A DNA stretch of 64,000 nt from Gnetum montanum. Taxonomy: Eukaryota > Streptophyta > Gnetopsida > Gnetales > Gnetaceae. The notes under the pieces were generated by a model. The model worked only from the letters and a program-made list of their open reading frames with translations. It was not told the origin of the DNA and ran no database searches. Both the position numbers and the translations under genes were made by a program. The stretch is taken from positions 792,141 through 856,140 of the forward strand of contig MNCI01014538.1 in the NCBI GenBank assembly GCA_015680685.1, written 5' to 3'. Positions 9,804-22,110 of this stretch are shown in pieces; the first letter of the stretch is position 1; every line of letters starts with the position of its first letter.

Positions 9804-11280
9804 TGCAACTACTTCATGTCGTTTTGTTGTTGGTTATAAGAACTTGCTTATGCCTACCTATAGTTTAATTTTGCATGACAGTATTGTTCTGTTTATGATC
9901 TCATGGCTTTTAAGTTTGAGTGATTAAATAGAAAATATGTATGATTTGTTTTGGATGTTGTCGTTGATGAATTTGTAGAGTTTATGTTTATTTTTCATGA
10001 AAATGTAATTTCTGTTCAGTAGGTCCTATGAATCTTCGAACATAGTAAAACTTCATTTCATTTTATTTAAATTTTTAATTTTATTAGGAACTAAAATTTA
10101 CAAAATTTAACCAGTTGCTGTGCAATGCGAGGGTACAACAAGGGATCATATGGATACACACGTTCAAGTTAAAGTTGTGCTAAAGTTTCAACTTACATTG
10201 CTGGGATATCTCATCACTGTTTGCAACAATCGTGGCAGTGCACTGTGTGGTGCCACCGGTGGATGGTTTATATGTGTTACCTTTTCTTGCCTTCTGTAGT
10301 GTGGCAATCATGGTAACTAATCGCATCATGGCTCATTATGTAAGAAGTGTGTGGCTAAAAGTAATTGGGAAGCTGTTACTAAGATAACCATTAATGTTAA
10401 TTTTTCTATTCTCCAATTGATTGCATGTTTCCTCCTTGGCTGTGCCTAAATGAAATCCACTTGATATCTATTTCTATAACAGTGATTTGCATGCCTTCAT
10501 TTGGACTGATGGCTAGCTTTCCTTGTTCAACCCAGAGGTGTTTTTTCTATTTTGAATTTTGGTTACAAATTTGAGTATTATTAAGGTTTTTTTAAAGATT
10601 TTTGAAAACAGTACTACTTAGTCTTATATTCGTATTGCAAATAATTCTCCCTTTCTCATAACGATGAAGTGTTAATAAGACTTTAGTTTAGAAGTTTTAA
10701 ATTATGAAATTATGAATTCATATACCCTCAAGTTATGTATCCGATTTTATCTTTCTACTCAGAAAAGCTTTTATTCTGATAACACTAATTAAGCAAAATG
10801 ATTTTTTTCCTGATGATTGGTTCAGGAGAGTTAAAAATATATAAACATATATAAAACTCATAGTTAACATGATTTGTGAAATCTGCCGTTAATGACAGGT
10901 GACTAATGCAGCCAATTCAGATTCATTTAAAATTAAATTAAATATATAATCTAAGTGATTAAAAATCTATAATTAAGTTTCATCCTAACTAAATTTTCCA
11001 ATGATAAAAAATGAAAACATGTACACAGATGTATGTTTTTGTTACCAATATTAAAGATGTAAACCCGAACTTTTTATCTTCATCTTTTCGGATTTTCTCT
11101 CGATCTCATCTCTGAAACTTTTTGCTCTCCTCCTATCCCATATCTCAGTGGAAGGTCCTATGACTCCTATCCCATGTCACAGTGGAAGACTAACTTGCTT
11201 AAGGCAAGGTTGCGGGGAATAAGGAGAGGGCGGATAGACTTGCGGTTTCCATATAGCCAATTAAATTAATTTAGGCATGG
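9804..11280. other. AT-rich, intron-like spacer
   Basis: No coding region was recognised. The sequence is T-rich on plus from 9804 to about 10100, as plant introns are, and then AT-rich without structure. Around 11130-11190 there is a short imperfect direct duplication of ctcctatcccat..cagtggaag. Confidence 0.4.
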
Positions 11281-11282
11281 GG

Positions 11283-11499
11283 GCCACTGAAATCATCTCC
11301 AGGACCATAATTTCATGTGTTGTTCTTGGCCCCATGGGATGTGATGGTCATCGTAATGCCACGGCTGCAGCAGACGGAGCCTTGGGCTCAAACACTCATG
11401 AACATGAGAAGAGGCATCCAGCTGGGTGGACCCAAAGAGATTGACGTAGTAGCCAACGTCCTCAACAAATTTTGGGAACTAGCAGGCCAGCTAAGCTAG
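11283..11499 (+). CDS. Short open segment of raised GC, unidentified
   Basis: The plus frame 11317-11499 has GGPKEIDVVANVLNKFWELA near its C-terminus and ends with TAG. It lies just after an AG preceded by a pyrimidine/AT-rich stretch (ttaatttag at 11273), which could be a 3' splice site. It may be an exon belonging with the GC-rich island at 9560-9710. No family was recognised, so this is a weak call. Confidence 0.2.
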
Positions 11500-12743
11500 G
11501 TTTGTGGAGGGTTAATTGAAATTGAATTAAATTAAAGTTTTATTACATTCCGAGATCTATACAATTTGTTGAATAGATATTATATTTTTATGAAAAATAA
11601 AGATAAGAGTTTACAAATTGATCAAGCATTGATGGGAGCATCAAAATTAAATCATTCAGGTTTTTTATTGTAGCATTACAACGTTGTATCAAATAGGTAG
11701 TCACAACACAAGAAAAACATATGTGACTCATCTTCAAGGCTCCTAACCCATACAACCTACAAATGTGCTCTTCTCAAAGGAGTTGAATCTATTTTGCACT
11801 TTCAATTCTAAGATGATGAGAATAGTAAGACAACTAATGCATCCTAAGATGATATCATATTCTCCAAAATTCATCATGTGAAGATCACTAAGCTAGGAGA
11901 CATCGTAAATCACCAAAGATGCAAACTTGCAAACTAAGCCAAGTTTGCTAACTAATAGTATTCTAATACTTGATTGAAATAGTAGCTGAGAGATAGTAAC
12001 TTCTACATCAAGTTTATTAGATTTAATGTGATGTAAATAAACTTGTTTGTTGACATCGACATTAGACCACATCTGTATTAAGACCTTATACTTGACTAGT
12101 TGGTGAATATGCTTAAGATTTTGTTACATAGCCTCCCAGAATCAGTTCAAGCTATTTTTGTTCAGATAGAACATAGAGGTCATGAATTAGTTCAAGTGTC
12201 TACAAAAAAAAGAGAAGCATTGACACAGTACAAAAAATATTTCTTAGACAATATGATGATAGTAGTGATCAAAAGAAATTAGAGCTAGAACAAATTTATT
12301 CAATTGCAGCAGTTGCATTAATTGAGCTAACTGATTTACTAATTAAATTAGGCATTGGGAAAACAAGAGCAAAGGATATCATTAAGAAGCTTAACAAAGC
12401 AGAGCCAAATTTGCTGAATCAAGCTATAAAACTCTTATTGAATCATGGAAGAATAGCTTAGCAATTACCGATAGAAAGGTGTTTACATTCAAAAAATGAA
12501 GAAAGCTTTTCAAGAATTTGAATAATGGTCTAATGGCTTGTAATTATACAAAGCGAATGTAAAACTAATTAAGCCATGATATTATAATTGTTGTAATTGC
12601 CAAAAGCTACTATATAAAGCTTTGAGCATATTTAGAAAAGAGTAGTAGGAAAGAACGAATAGAAGGCACTTTTTGGAAAATCTTGTAAAGATTGTTTTGC
12701 TTAATAGCATTCTAAACAAGTTCTAGTTATCTCTTTTAGTTTT
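11500..12743 (+). other. AT-rich flank of element D with weak coding-like pieces
   Basis: Most of this stretch is AT-rich. Between 12100 and 12460 the plus strand has two open pieces: LLHSLPESVQAIFVQIEHRG and, in another frame, LGIGKTRAKDIIKKLNKAEP. They read like a decayed protein but match nothing I can name. The five bases 12739-12743 (GTTTT) are the left target duplication of element D. Confidence 0.3.
12739..12743. repeat. Left target-site duplication of element D
   Basis: GTTTT at 12739-12743 is repeated at 25657-25661 directly after the other end of the element. Five bases is the usual length for gypsy integrases. Confidence 0.9.
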
Positions 12744-13620
12744 TGATGGGCAGTGGAGTAATCCAACGCCCAACCATACAAGTCACAAGTATTCACGTGC
12801 GACCAAATCATAATTCGTGGATGAGGCAATGTGAATATGCTAGTAATTAGTTTAGGTTTGAGACCCTTGTCTTCCCATGTGGAGCTAGTGAAATCTATGT
12901 GTATAGTTTAGCTCACAATGAGGTATATGATAATTGATGTTGTTGGGCCATTTCTCCTAGCAAACATGGTTAAGATGAAAATAATTTCTAAGTCTAAGTA
13001 AAATGATAAAAAAATCTATTTTATCCTAAGGCAATGGATATCCAGTCCTAATTTTCCATACACATCCTAGGCTTATGCAAGCATTACTGGAATTACCATG
13101 TACTTCACTACCCAGTAAACCAAGCGATAATCCTACTAGGTTACCAAACAATCACACTTTATGCTTGAAATTAATCGTATCCATTTCTCATACTAACAAC
13201 AGTAAAAGTAAAGTGCATGGAAGAGTAAAACATTAACTAAGAAAGTAGTAATTAATAGTCTAAGTGAAAATGGTAAACATTATTCTAAGCAAAGTAGTAA
13301 ACTAGGAGAATGCTGCAATAGTATGAAATAGATCAATCTTTATTGCTAGTCACACTTGCACTCAAGTACAAGATGTTTGAATAAAGACTCCATTTAGTAT
13401 GTCACACTACATTGCCTGCATTCACACTTCTAAGTACTTAAGACTAAATTCATGAAAATAAACTAAAAGAGTTATGTTACTATGAACTAAAATCTATTGC
13501 GAATTAGTATGCTTACGTGCTGTATTTATAAGCATCCCATGATATTGCATATACAATGATGTAGCTAGTGCTACGATATCGGATCTACGATATCGTAGTC
13601 AACACAAATTGACCTTATCA
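12744..13620 (-). repeat. 3' LTR of element D
   Basis: An 877-base LTR; plus-strand ends TGATGGGCAGTGG...CTTATCA. It pairs with 24756-25656. The TATA box is on minus at 13530-13523 (TATAAATA), and ATATCG palindromes lie upstream of it at 13540-13606. The PPT follows at 13621. Confidence 0.92.
13523..13606 (-). promoter_or_regulatory. Element D 3' LTR promoter block: TATA plus ATATCG palindromes
   Basis: Minus TATAAATA is at 13530-13523. Further upstream on minus are paired sites including CTACGATATCGGATCTACGA on the plus strand at 13571-13590 and a second CGATATCG at 13588-13595. The architecture is the same as in the LTRs of A, J and G. Confidence 0.5.
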
Positions 13621-13634
13621 TACCCCCATGACTA
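13621..13634 (-). other. Polypurine tract of element D
   Basis: Minus strand TAGTCATGGGGGTA directly precedes the 3' LTR start TGATAAGG. This is the position and composition of a plus-strand primer tract. Related copies are at 18510, 61601 and 62171. Confidence 0.75.
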
Positions 13635-13739
13635 ACTAAAAACTCGTGCTTGAGTTAAAACAAAGATAGAGTTCCTTACAAAATTGGAAGGTAGATTTAC
13701 ATGATACTAAATTCCATAGTGGTGTTTTACAAAAGTGAT

Positions 13740-16553
13740 ACAAGTCATGATAAGATAAACAAACAAAACAATTTGATGAAGCTCAATGTAGCGTATATAG
13801 TGCCTAGTGGTGATGGCTCTTCCATTGGTTGCTTTGCCTTGTCATCAGGATTCTGAAATTTGTATATGTTTAGAGGCACCTAAAGTTTCTCCTTCTCCAT
13901 TCTCAGGTCATGTACCATTCATGCTTGTTTTTCAATATGTGATGGAGTTGTTACATCCCATGGACATGGCAGCTGCAGAAACATTTGATTGGCTTTGATG
14001 TACGATGCAGCAAATTGCCTTCTCTCCTCTTCAAATGCCCTAACCATCTTATGTAACTCTTGATAATCGAACATTATTCTAGCTAGGTTCATTGCAACAT
14101 ATTTCTACCCTTAGTAGCCCGCCTTAACCACTTCTAATTCAAAGTTTGCCATCTGAAGCTTCTACAAAGCATCTTTTCAATCTACAAACTCCTTTTTGTA
14201 CAATACATATGTGGTTGCTACTTGCTATTCAAGCTCATTTCAAGGCCTACCTATTGTCAACATGGCTAGGTTATCATAACAAAGGTTAACTAATCTCATG
14301 TATTCTTTTAGATCTTTTATTTACAGGCCTTTATCTTTTATCTCCGCTTGATGGACATGACCATAACTATCCAAGATGGATTGCCAGTCTGGATTTTTTG
14401 TTGTTATGGAATTTATCTAGGCTTTCATCATTTGGATTTCCTTCTCATTAATCTATTTATACATGCCCACCTAATCACAGAAATGTTCCTTGAGCCTTTT
14501 GTGCTTCTTAGGTTCATTCTACCACACATTGATTTCAATAGTAGATTTCTTTCTAATTGCACGTACCTCCTTCATTGAGAGGGTTCTATTTTCTCTTGCT
14601 AAGTGCCTCATATATTGGTTGACTCTCATTAGCTATTCTCTTAATTAATGGATGCTCTTCTCAAGAATGTTCTTCTACTTTTCTACATTAAAAAACCTAG
14701 TGTTATCTGTAGTGAGTTATTTATTTTCCTCTTGTGCTACAACAAGTGCATTAGCATATGTCTATGCTTCCGCTACTGAGGCATTCCGCACCACTTTCTC
14801 TTTCTCATTCTCCATTTGCTTATTTTGCTCTATTAGGTGATTAATCTGTTCTGTTTTAAATTTCTCTAGTTAGTCCGGTGCAATATATTAAGTAGGATCT
14901 ATACATTCAGCCCTCAGGGTTGTGAGATCTTCCTATAGTTTGAGAATTTTATTCTTCACATGTTCTACCTTGGTTTCTACCATAACTAGCTTACCCTTGA
15001 TTGCTATTAGCTTTGACTACACTATAATGATATCACTTGGGATGTTGAAAAGGGTTGTCATGACTTGTCTAGTCTATAGTAGTCAATCTAGCATATCTTC
15101 ATGATTAGTAAGGGTCATTGAGATACCAGCTAGCATTTGAGCATCCCTTGCTCTAGTTAGATCCATTGGTTCCACAACAGGTACATTGAATGATTCTTTG
15201 ATGTGATATGTGATTAATTATACTACTCTTGTTGCATCTTAGTGCTGCATAACCACAACTATGTCTCATTATTTGGTTTCAAGCACCACATGGAATGATG
15301 TAGCATTTCCAAAAATCTCCTGTGATCATTGGGCCTCTCCTATTGACTATAATGATATTTTTCTAGTTGCAAGGTCTATGGAAATTGTGGGCTGAATGGC
15401 ATTGCTAATAACTTTGTAGAGGTTGGCCTCCTCATGCATTCCCCAATTGATGGTCTCTATAATTTGTTGCAAATGACTTATCGATAGCCTGTAATCCTAC
15501 GATAACACTGGTGGAACTTATTACTGCTTTTGTTCTTGTTGCTACTGCTGTTGACCATTGAGTCCTACTTGCTATTATTGTATGGTAGTTTGTGTGGTTT
15601 CTCTAGTGTCTCTTTGTTCTTCCACCTGGTCTTTCTTTGGTGGTGTTGGCTTGAACATTTTAGCATATGAGGCGTTTTGAGCCTTCTTAAGAACATCATT
15701 GGTGTACCCTAGGATTCTGGCATGTTTTCATAGCTTCTTGATGAGGCAAGGGAATGGAAGTATTAGCTTTTCTACCTTCTTTTCTTCAAATTGCCTTTGT
15801 ATCTCCATGAAATAGAGTTGTGTGAGGTTTGCATTATACTTCCCCATTAGGATCACACTTACTCTTGCAACATATGTGGATAGTTTATTTAATCTTTTTG
15901 TGAAAAACAAGTGATATGTGTCAATTTTGAAGTAAATTATTTCTTCAAGAGTTAACTCATTATATTCCTTGTCTTCTTTGCCATATGTCCTTCATAACCA
16001 TAGTTTTCTTATGTTTGTATATGATTCGATGGATAGATGTGCTACTTTTGCCCCTTCATTAGGCACATTCAAGGCTTTTTCTATCACCTTAATTGAATAT
16101 GAAATTGATACTCCTCAATGTTGACTATAGCATCTTCTTCTTTTTTGTGCTAGAATTGATAGGTCTCCTCTAAATACCATTCATGACTATTTGAAAGTAT
16201 AGGCCATAATGGTGATGCTTGAATTTGCATCTTCACTGCTTCTAGAACAAATTTTACAAATGGACAAAAGTTTGGCTCCATGATCATTATAGTTAGAAGC
16301 ATATTCTCTTGGATGATCTGGAGGAATTCCTATGATAGTGTGAGGTGTTGTCCTTGTGCTTGTGGTTCTTCCACCTCCCCCTAGGCCAAATGTTCAGTAG
16401 TAAGAGTTTCTTGATGGATGTTGAAAGATTAACTCTCCTATTTCACATGTTTTGCTTGTGGACCTTGTTCTCCTAGTTATCCTCTTCCATGACCTCTTGG
16501 TCTTTTCTCATAGGTTTTGAGGATCCTCCTATTGCTCCTCTCTTGAGGGCCAT
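13740..16553 (-). pseudogene. Element D: extra ORF downstream of integrase (env position), coiled-coil rich
   Basis: The frame starts at the ATG at 16553 (MALKRGAIGGSSKP) and can be followed with many stops to about 13750. The N-terminal half includes KLILPFPCLIKKL (near 15750), which matches LPFLCLIRKL in F near 51690. The C-terminal part is charged and helical (KEVRAIRKKS, then LVNLCYDNLAMLT near 14290, then YQELHKMVRAFEEERRQFAA near 14030 and QLPCPWDV near 13965). F has the same blocks in the same order on plus (LANLCYANLAMLT, YQELKDTIRAF, ILCPWDV). Because two elements share the gene, it belongs to the retrotransposon. Athila elements carry an env-like ORF at this place, but I see no convincing signal or membrane pattern. 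Function unknown. Confidence 0.65.
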
Positions 16554-18510
16554 ATTCAATCATCAAGGATTTAGGAATTATTAAAATGTTTACTACAATT
16601 TTTGATAACTCCTTTCCTTTCTCATACCTTTAATTTGATCAAGTTCTTAGCTTATTATGATTGTAGAGTTAGAAAAATTTTCAACAAGAAATCCCTTAGG
16701 TGTTAATTCCCTTATAACCCTTCAAAGTTGTCCATTTTGTTCTTGTTTATGGCTTATAATGGTTGGTATGGTTCATTAATAGGATTATTTAAGTGTTTTT
16801 GGTGTTAATGTCATTGATTTTTGTTAAAAATTTTCAATTTTTCCTTCATACATACCCTTATAATACTCTTTAGAAATTAGAAAATTCTAACTCTAATTTT
16901 AGCAATATCACACTAAGAACACCCTCCCCTCCCCTCCTCCCTCCACACCCACCCCACGACTAATTTGAGAGCTTCATGATCAGCAAGGTTCAAGAATCAT
17001 AGAAATTGGAGCTACAAGTGTGGAGTTATGGATGTTGGAATTTGGGAGGTTAGAGCTCTAATTTTTTAAAGATTTGACATAGAAAATGTAAAAAGAAGGA
17101 ATCTCTAGCTATGAAAGTGTAGTAAATGCTTATGAGATGGATGAGATGGGTAATGAATTCTTATGGTATAAATGGATATATTGAATGACTAGGGAAGTTT
17201 TTATGGACATTTATTGTTGTTGGAAGGCTTAAGATGACGTGGAATTGCTTGGCAGGTATAAGAGACAATAGTTATACAAGTGGATCCTCCCCAAAGTAGG
17301 CATCAGCCCTTAATGCCCTTGCATAACCACACTTAAAAGTGTCCATAGGAACTTAAGAAGTTGAATTTAATACATACTTGTTTAGCAAAACATACATGTT
17401 AGTGTCACCAAATTGGAGAAATTACACTATGTTACACAAAACCACATGTTATGATTATTCATACAGTGAGATGAAATGGACTTAGAAGGAATTGCAGAAA
17501 TTAGGACGTGAGGTGTCTTACCATAGGCATAATGAATTCTTATGTTTATTAGTGGTTAATATAATCATTAGCCTTTCTGCCCAAGATTGAAACCAAGTCC
17601 AGACCACATTTCAGTGACACCGCATTATCTCATTTGTTGGAATTACCACTATAAGACTACCACTATTGCAAGGAGTATCGTCACTTAGCACATTGTCCAA
17701 GGGAGGAGTTTATTCATTGCACCATTTATTTTCTTTAAATTCCTGAGAAGTTACCTATCTTCAAGCATGGGTAACATGTCTTTCTAGTGGGACCTCCAAA
17801 AATTTATTCTGTGCATGGACTTTATTTTTATTTGTGTCAACCTTACTAGAGGACTACCTTCAGTCATGGGTAACATGTCTTTCTAGTGACATGGTAAGGC
17901 TACACTTATTTTACTCTTGCTCCCATTTTTCATTAGATCTACAAGGATATAATACATCCTAAGCAACAAGATAAAAATAACAGAAGTAATCAAAGAGAGT
18001 CCAAAAATTCCTTTAATGTCACTCCCTTTACATTTCCACTTGGTTCTTCACTTTTCTATCCAGGCATAATGGTTAGGAGGTTATTCTTAGTTTTATGATG
18101 TAAATAATATCATTATGGCCATGGCAAGAACCTCTTATCAATGGAATGAATGGATGAATGTTGTGGTATCACTATTTAAATAATCAGTCCCTTACGACTT
18201 CATAACATAGGAAAATCTTCACCTTATTGGACTACATCTTACCTTATTCTTAATGTGTTTTATTAACAATCAAAATTATTTACAAGGTCATGAAAAAAAA
18301 ATTATGAAAAAGAAAGTAAGAACTGGAAAAATATGTAAAGAATGAAAAATGTCAAAGAATAAAAAAAAACATTAAAGAATTGAAAAATGTTAAATAATAT
18401 CAAAAATTTAAAAAATGAAAAAGTATACAAGAATGAGAAAATATCAAAGAATGTGGAACAATGAAAAGAAAATGAAAAATTTAGTAAAGTACCTATGGTT
18501 CCAGATTGAC
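16554..18510 (-). other. Element D: long non-coding spacer between INT and the extra ORF
   Basis: About 2 kb without supported coding. It includes a C/T-rich run at 16921-16957, the block TCCTCCCCAAAGTAGGCATCAGCCC (17284-17308 region), which recurs in G near 62365 (gtcctccccaaagcaggctc), and homology to F 48970-50858 and G 61640-63350. The A-rich tract at 18285-18475 lies at its INT-proximal end. Confidence 0.6.
18285..18478 (-). repeat. A-rich (T-rich on the coding strand) degenerate tandem tract after INT
   Basis: Units such as aaagaatgaaaaatgtc recur roughly every 15-30 bases on plus. G has a cleaner 33-bp repeat at 63390-63520 and F a T-rich tract at 48790-48960, each at the same place just 3' of integrase. 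The open reading frames through it are low-complexity artefacts. Confidence 0.5.
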
Positions 18511-18524
18511 ACCCCCATGACTAT
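18510..18524 (-). other. Internal PPT-like copy just 3' of integrase in element D
   Basis: Minus strand GATAGTCATGGGGGT resembles the true PPT next to the 3' LTR (TAGTCATGGGGGTA at 13634-13621). It lies at the end of the integrase reading frame. A central polypurine tract function is inferred only. Confidence 0.4.
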
Positions 18525-18529
18525 CATTA

Positions 18530-19480
18530 GGATTAGTTTAATGGAATATAGAGTGGGTAGAAGACTATTGGGTATATTGGGTAAACCCCTTGGAATATTT
18601 GTAATAGAATTTGACTCGTTGGATATTGACAAAAATGAACTTATGTGGATAGGATGGGTGGTAGATATGTATGACACCAAATGGATAAGTGGCTTAAACA
18701 ATGTATGGTCCCTCCCAAAGTGTTTGGAATTTGGCCTTTTGGGGTAGATGATTAGGATTATAGTAAAGGACCTTATCACCTAGTTATATAGTTACTTGCC
18801 TTATTCGTGTATTGTGCCTAAGTTTCAAGTAATGTTTGTGGACTTCATTACTCATGAGTGCTACAATCCTATTTTCATCTAAAATATTTAGATTCATGAG
18901 ACATTCTTTTTGTGCTAAGCTTAGATCAAGGTCAAGTTCACTTGGTAGTAGCTAGAGTGTGGACCTTTAGCTGGATTAGGAGTCTTGGAAAATTTCCATA
19001 AACTAACTCACATGGTGAGTACCCTATAGGTAGTTTCTAGGATGTCCTATAGGCCCATAGAGTATCATTTAATTTAGTGCTCCAATTCTTTCTAAACCTA
19101 CTAACCATCCTAGTGAGTGTCTTAGTAATTTCCTAGTTAGTTACTTTGCCTTAACCATTTGCTTGGGGACGATATGGTGTTGTTAGCTTATGGTCCATCC
19201 CAAGTTGTTGCATGAGCTTTTGAACATAGTACTAATGAAGTGAGTCCCATTATCTGATATGAGCATTCTTGGTATCCAAATCTATTCACCACATGTTGTT
19301 GGAAGAATTTAGCAGTTATCTTTATTGTACACTGCTTTACTACTATTGCCTTTGCCCACTTCATACAATAATCCACAATCATAATGATGTATGCTTTTTC
19401 ATTTGACATTGGTTGTATGGGTCCCATAAAATCAATTCCCCATATGTTAAAATGTTCAAGTGGTTGTATCCATTATTGTA
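18530..19480 (-). pseudogene. pol: Element D: integrase, frameshifted
   Basis: The minus frame 19427-19188 contains MGPIQPMSNEKAYIIMIVDY, the block after the first catalytic Asp of gypsy integrases, and VVNRFGYQE. The region of the second catalytic Asp (D-x-G) is disrupted by a frameshift near 19240. The C-terminal part (about 18960-18600) includes LDLSLAQKECLMNLNILDEN and a module FQTLWEGPYIV that corresponds to the GPY/F chromatin-targeting-type C-terminal module. F has the same pieces at 48320-48560 (LDLSLAQKERLINL, LWEGPYII). The long plus and minus ORFs at 18415-18779 are readings of this same stretch in other frames. Confidence 0.75.
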
Positions 19481-19739
19481 GCCCTTCATATTTAGCAGTA
19501 ATTCCTCCATCTCTTTGGCACAATACATAAGATTGTTCAAAAGTATGGATGTCTCTAAATAAGGTAGGTTAAAAGTAGCTTGCCATCATCAACTTGAGTG
19601 TTGTTCTCTACCCTATGTAGTGTCCACTACATGGACCTCCATGGGAATCCTATAAGTCTCTCTATTTGTCACATTATTCTCGTTTTTTCTTAGTCCATTT
19701 AATAGGAAGCTCTTGTGTTGATAAATAGATTAGATATTC

Positions 19740-20225
19740 TACTGTTCATTGATTCCCTATTGAACTTACAACCTGTACTATTTTAGTAAATAGATCTTCA
19801 TTATGGAATTGGTTTGATAAAGGTTCCACTTGATCTTTAGAATCCCATTTCAGCCTTGATAGATGATCGGCTACCATATTTTCTGTTCCTTTTTTGTTGA
19901 TCATCATGATGTCAAATTCTTGTAGGATAACGAGCCATCTTATCACTTTGGGACTAATTGCTGGTCTATTCATGAGAAATTAGATAGCACTATGATTAGT
20001 ATGGACATACATATGATACTCAAGCATGTAATGTCTAAACTTCTCAAGTGCATACACCATAGCCATTAGCTCCTTTTCTATTATGGTGTAGTTTAGTTGT
20101 GTCCTGGTGATGCTTTTGTTGGCATAGTGTATGTAATAAGGTCTCTTCTCATCATCTAACTATGTTACTATTATACCAAGCACATAGTTGAAAGCATTAG
20201 TCATGATGTGAAAAGGCTTGGACTA
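19740..20225 (-). pseudogene. pol: Element D: RNase H domain of pol
   Basis: The end of the domain is open at 19973-19746 and includes SPKVIRWLVILQEFDIMMIN and then NMVADHLSRLKWD, the classic end of gypsy RNase H (N-x-V-A-D-x-L-S-R-L). Upstream, 20220-19975 carries the middle of the domain with stops. RT lies directly before it and integrase after it. It would degrade the RNA strand of the RNA:DNA hybrid during reverse transcription. Confidence 0.8.
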
Positions 20226-21080
20226 ATCCGAAGTTTGAAGGATTGATGTTTTGACTAGTTTTTTATTCAAAGCTTTAAATGCCTTTTCACATGACTCTAT
20301 CCATTTGAAGGGTACATCCTTCTTAGTGAGTTCCATGAGTGCGTTTGCTATCTTTGAAAAATTTTCTATAAATCTCTTATAATGTCCCATGAGGCCCAAG
20401 AATGATCTCATGTCTTTTATAGTTTGTGGCCTTTGAGTGATATTTTGTATGACTTTAATCTTCTTAGGATTTACCTCAATACCTTTCTGGGAGATTTTAG
20501 GTCTTAACACTATACCATCCTAGACCATAAGGTGGCTCTTCTACTAGTTGAGCTTAAGATTGGTTTCCATACATCTTTTTAGTACCTACTCTAAGTAGTC
20601 CAATGCTTGTTTAAAATCTAGCTCATATGTTGAAAAATCATCCATAAACACCTCAACATTATTTCCAATTTGCTTTTGGAAGATACTTAGTACCAGTATT
20701 TGGAAGGTGGCTAGTGCATTGCAAAGATCGAAGGGCATCTTCTTGTAGGCAAATGTTCCCCATGGATTGGTGAACATTATTTTCTCTTGGTCTTTAGATG
20801 CAATGCGAATATAATTATATCCACTATATCCATCCAAAAAATTGTAATATTCATGTCTTGTAATGGTGTCCAGGACCTAATCAACAAATGACAGAGGAAA
20901 GTGATCCTTGAAGGTAGCAGCATTCAACATCCGGAAGTCAATGTAGACTCACCATTTGCCTTCCTTCTTTAGAACAATCACTAAGGGACTGATCCATTCA
21001 CTATCTGCAATAGGATAGATGAATCCTACCTTTAGCAATTTCTCCAACTCTTTCTTGACTACTTCTTTTAGTTTAGGATT
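20223..21080 (-). pseudogene. pol: Element D: reverse transcriptase
   Basis: The minus frame 20837-20586 starts at MDGYSGYNYIRIASKDQEKI and includes NPWGTFAYKKMPFDLCNALA and the catalytic box EVFMDDFST, with both aspartates kept. The thumb/connection (20510-20223) has KGIEVNPKKIKVIQNI and DMRSFLGLMGHYKRFIENFS. Upstream (21070-20850) the fingers are present with stops. The motif wording (PFGLCNAPATFQ-like, FMDDFS) is that of Athila-type elements. Frameshifts separate the blocks. Confidence 0.9.
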
Positions 21081-21159
21081 GAGCCTTTATTGGTTGGCAT
21101 CGTGGTTTGATTGTTAGGCTACAATATATCTAGTGTTGACAAATTCATGAATTAATTCC

Positions 21160-21830
21160 TATGATCTCATCATCAGACCATGTAAAGACTATGAGTCGTC
21201 TATTAATCACTTCTAGCAACTTCCTTTTTTGTTCTTATATTAAAGTGATGTTGATTATTATTAGCTTCTTGTTGTTTAAAAATGCATATTCCAATGTGGT
21301 CGGTAGGGCCTTCAGTTCTAACATTTCTAGTTCCATAGTATCTAGGATCTCCAAATGTCTTCAATCTATTTCTTCCTCTTGACTGATTCATGGGCAAGAG
21401 TGTCTTTCCCTTACCTATTCTAAGTTATTAGCCTCTTCAATGTAGGTAGTAACAATTTGTTCTGCTAGTTTCATGCATTTATTAGATTTAGTCTCTTCAT
21501 TTGTGATTAGCCACTTGATGCCTTCCTATTATGTGGCTACTACATACAGATATTTTTGCATACATATTTCTTCTGCACATTTATTACATGCTTTGGTATC
21601 CTTTCATTTGATAGCCCATATTCTTTACATGTAATTGCACCCATTATCACTATATTTGATACATGGTACTCTTCATCTTTGTATAATACTGGCTTCGTCT
21701 TCCTTGGAAACCTCCAAGGACAAGTCATGAATTCCAAGCTTAGCATCAACAATGCTAACTAAGCTCTTCCCATAATACTTGGAAATTCTCCCTGATTTTT
21801 TTTCACATGAATGACAAGAAAATCCATAGG
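21160..21830 (-). pseudogene. pol: Element D: PR-RT linker
   Basis: Minus-strand sequence between protease and RT. It is coding-like but broken. The plus-strand phrase tagcttcttgttgtttaaaaatgc at 21262 reads on minus as the F-x-N-x-K-K-L-I-I-I-N type block that A and F also carry before RT. The frames listed for either strand here are not separate genes. Confidence 0.55.
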
Positions 21831-22110
21831 GTAAGACAAACCACTAATGGTTGTAATCACATCATCCACTTGTCCTAGTGTAACTAGGATTGACTAGTTT
21901 ACAAGCTCTAATTAGATGTTACTCTTCTTTAGTAGTGGTAGATTCTAAGCATGATACATGTCTTGTGAGATCAGGTTCACTCCTAACCCAAAATCAAGTA
22001 GAGCTTTGCATGGTTTTTTCCCTGCTATCTAGAGGTAAACTAAGGGACTTTCTAGATTAGTTCACTTTTGTAGGAGGGATCTTGCCTTTATCCAATGAGT
22101 GATTTTTTGG
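21830..22110 (-). pseudogene. pol: Element D: aspartic protease with altered active site
   Basis: On minus near 22010-21950 the frame reads PCKALLDFGLGVNLISQDM, aligned with PCKALLDSGSGVNFIS in A. The catalytic loop D-S-G-S has become D-F-G-L, so the conserved Ser of the triad is lost. Downstream coding resembles the same region of F (LVEDIVTI...) but has stops. The domain lies between the gag zinc knuckle and the RT linker. Confidence 0.7.

Noticed and set aside
18415-18779. Overlapping 110-residue ORFs on both strands
   Set aside because: They are alternative-frame readings of the broken integrase C-terminus and A-rich tract of element D.
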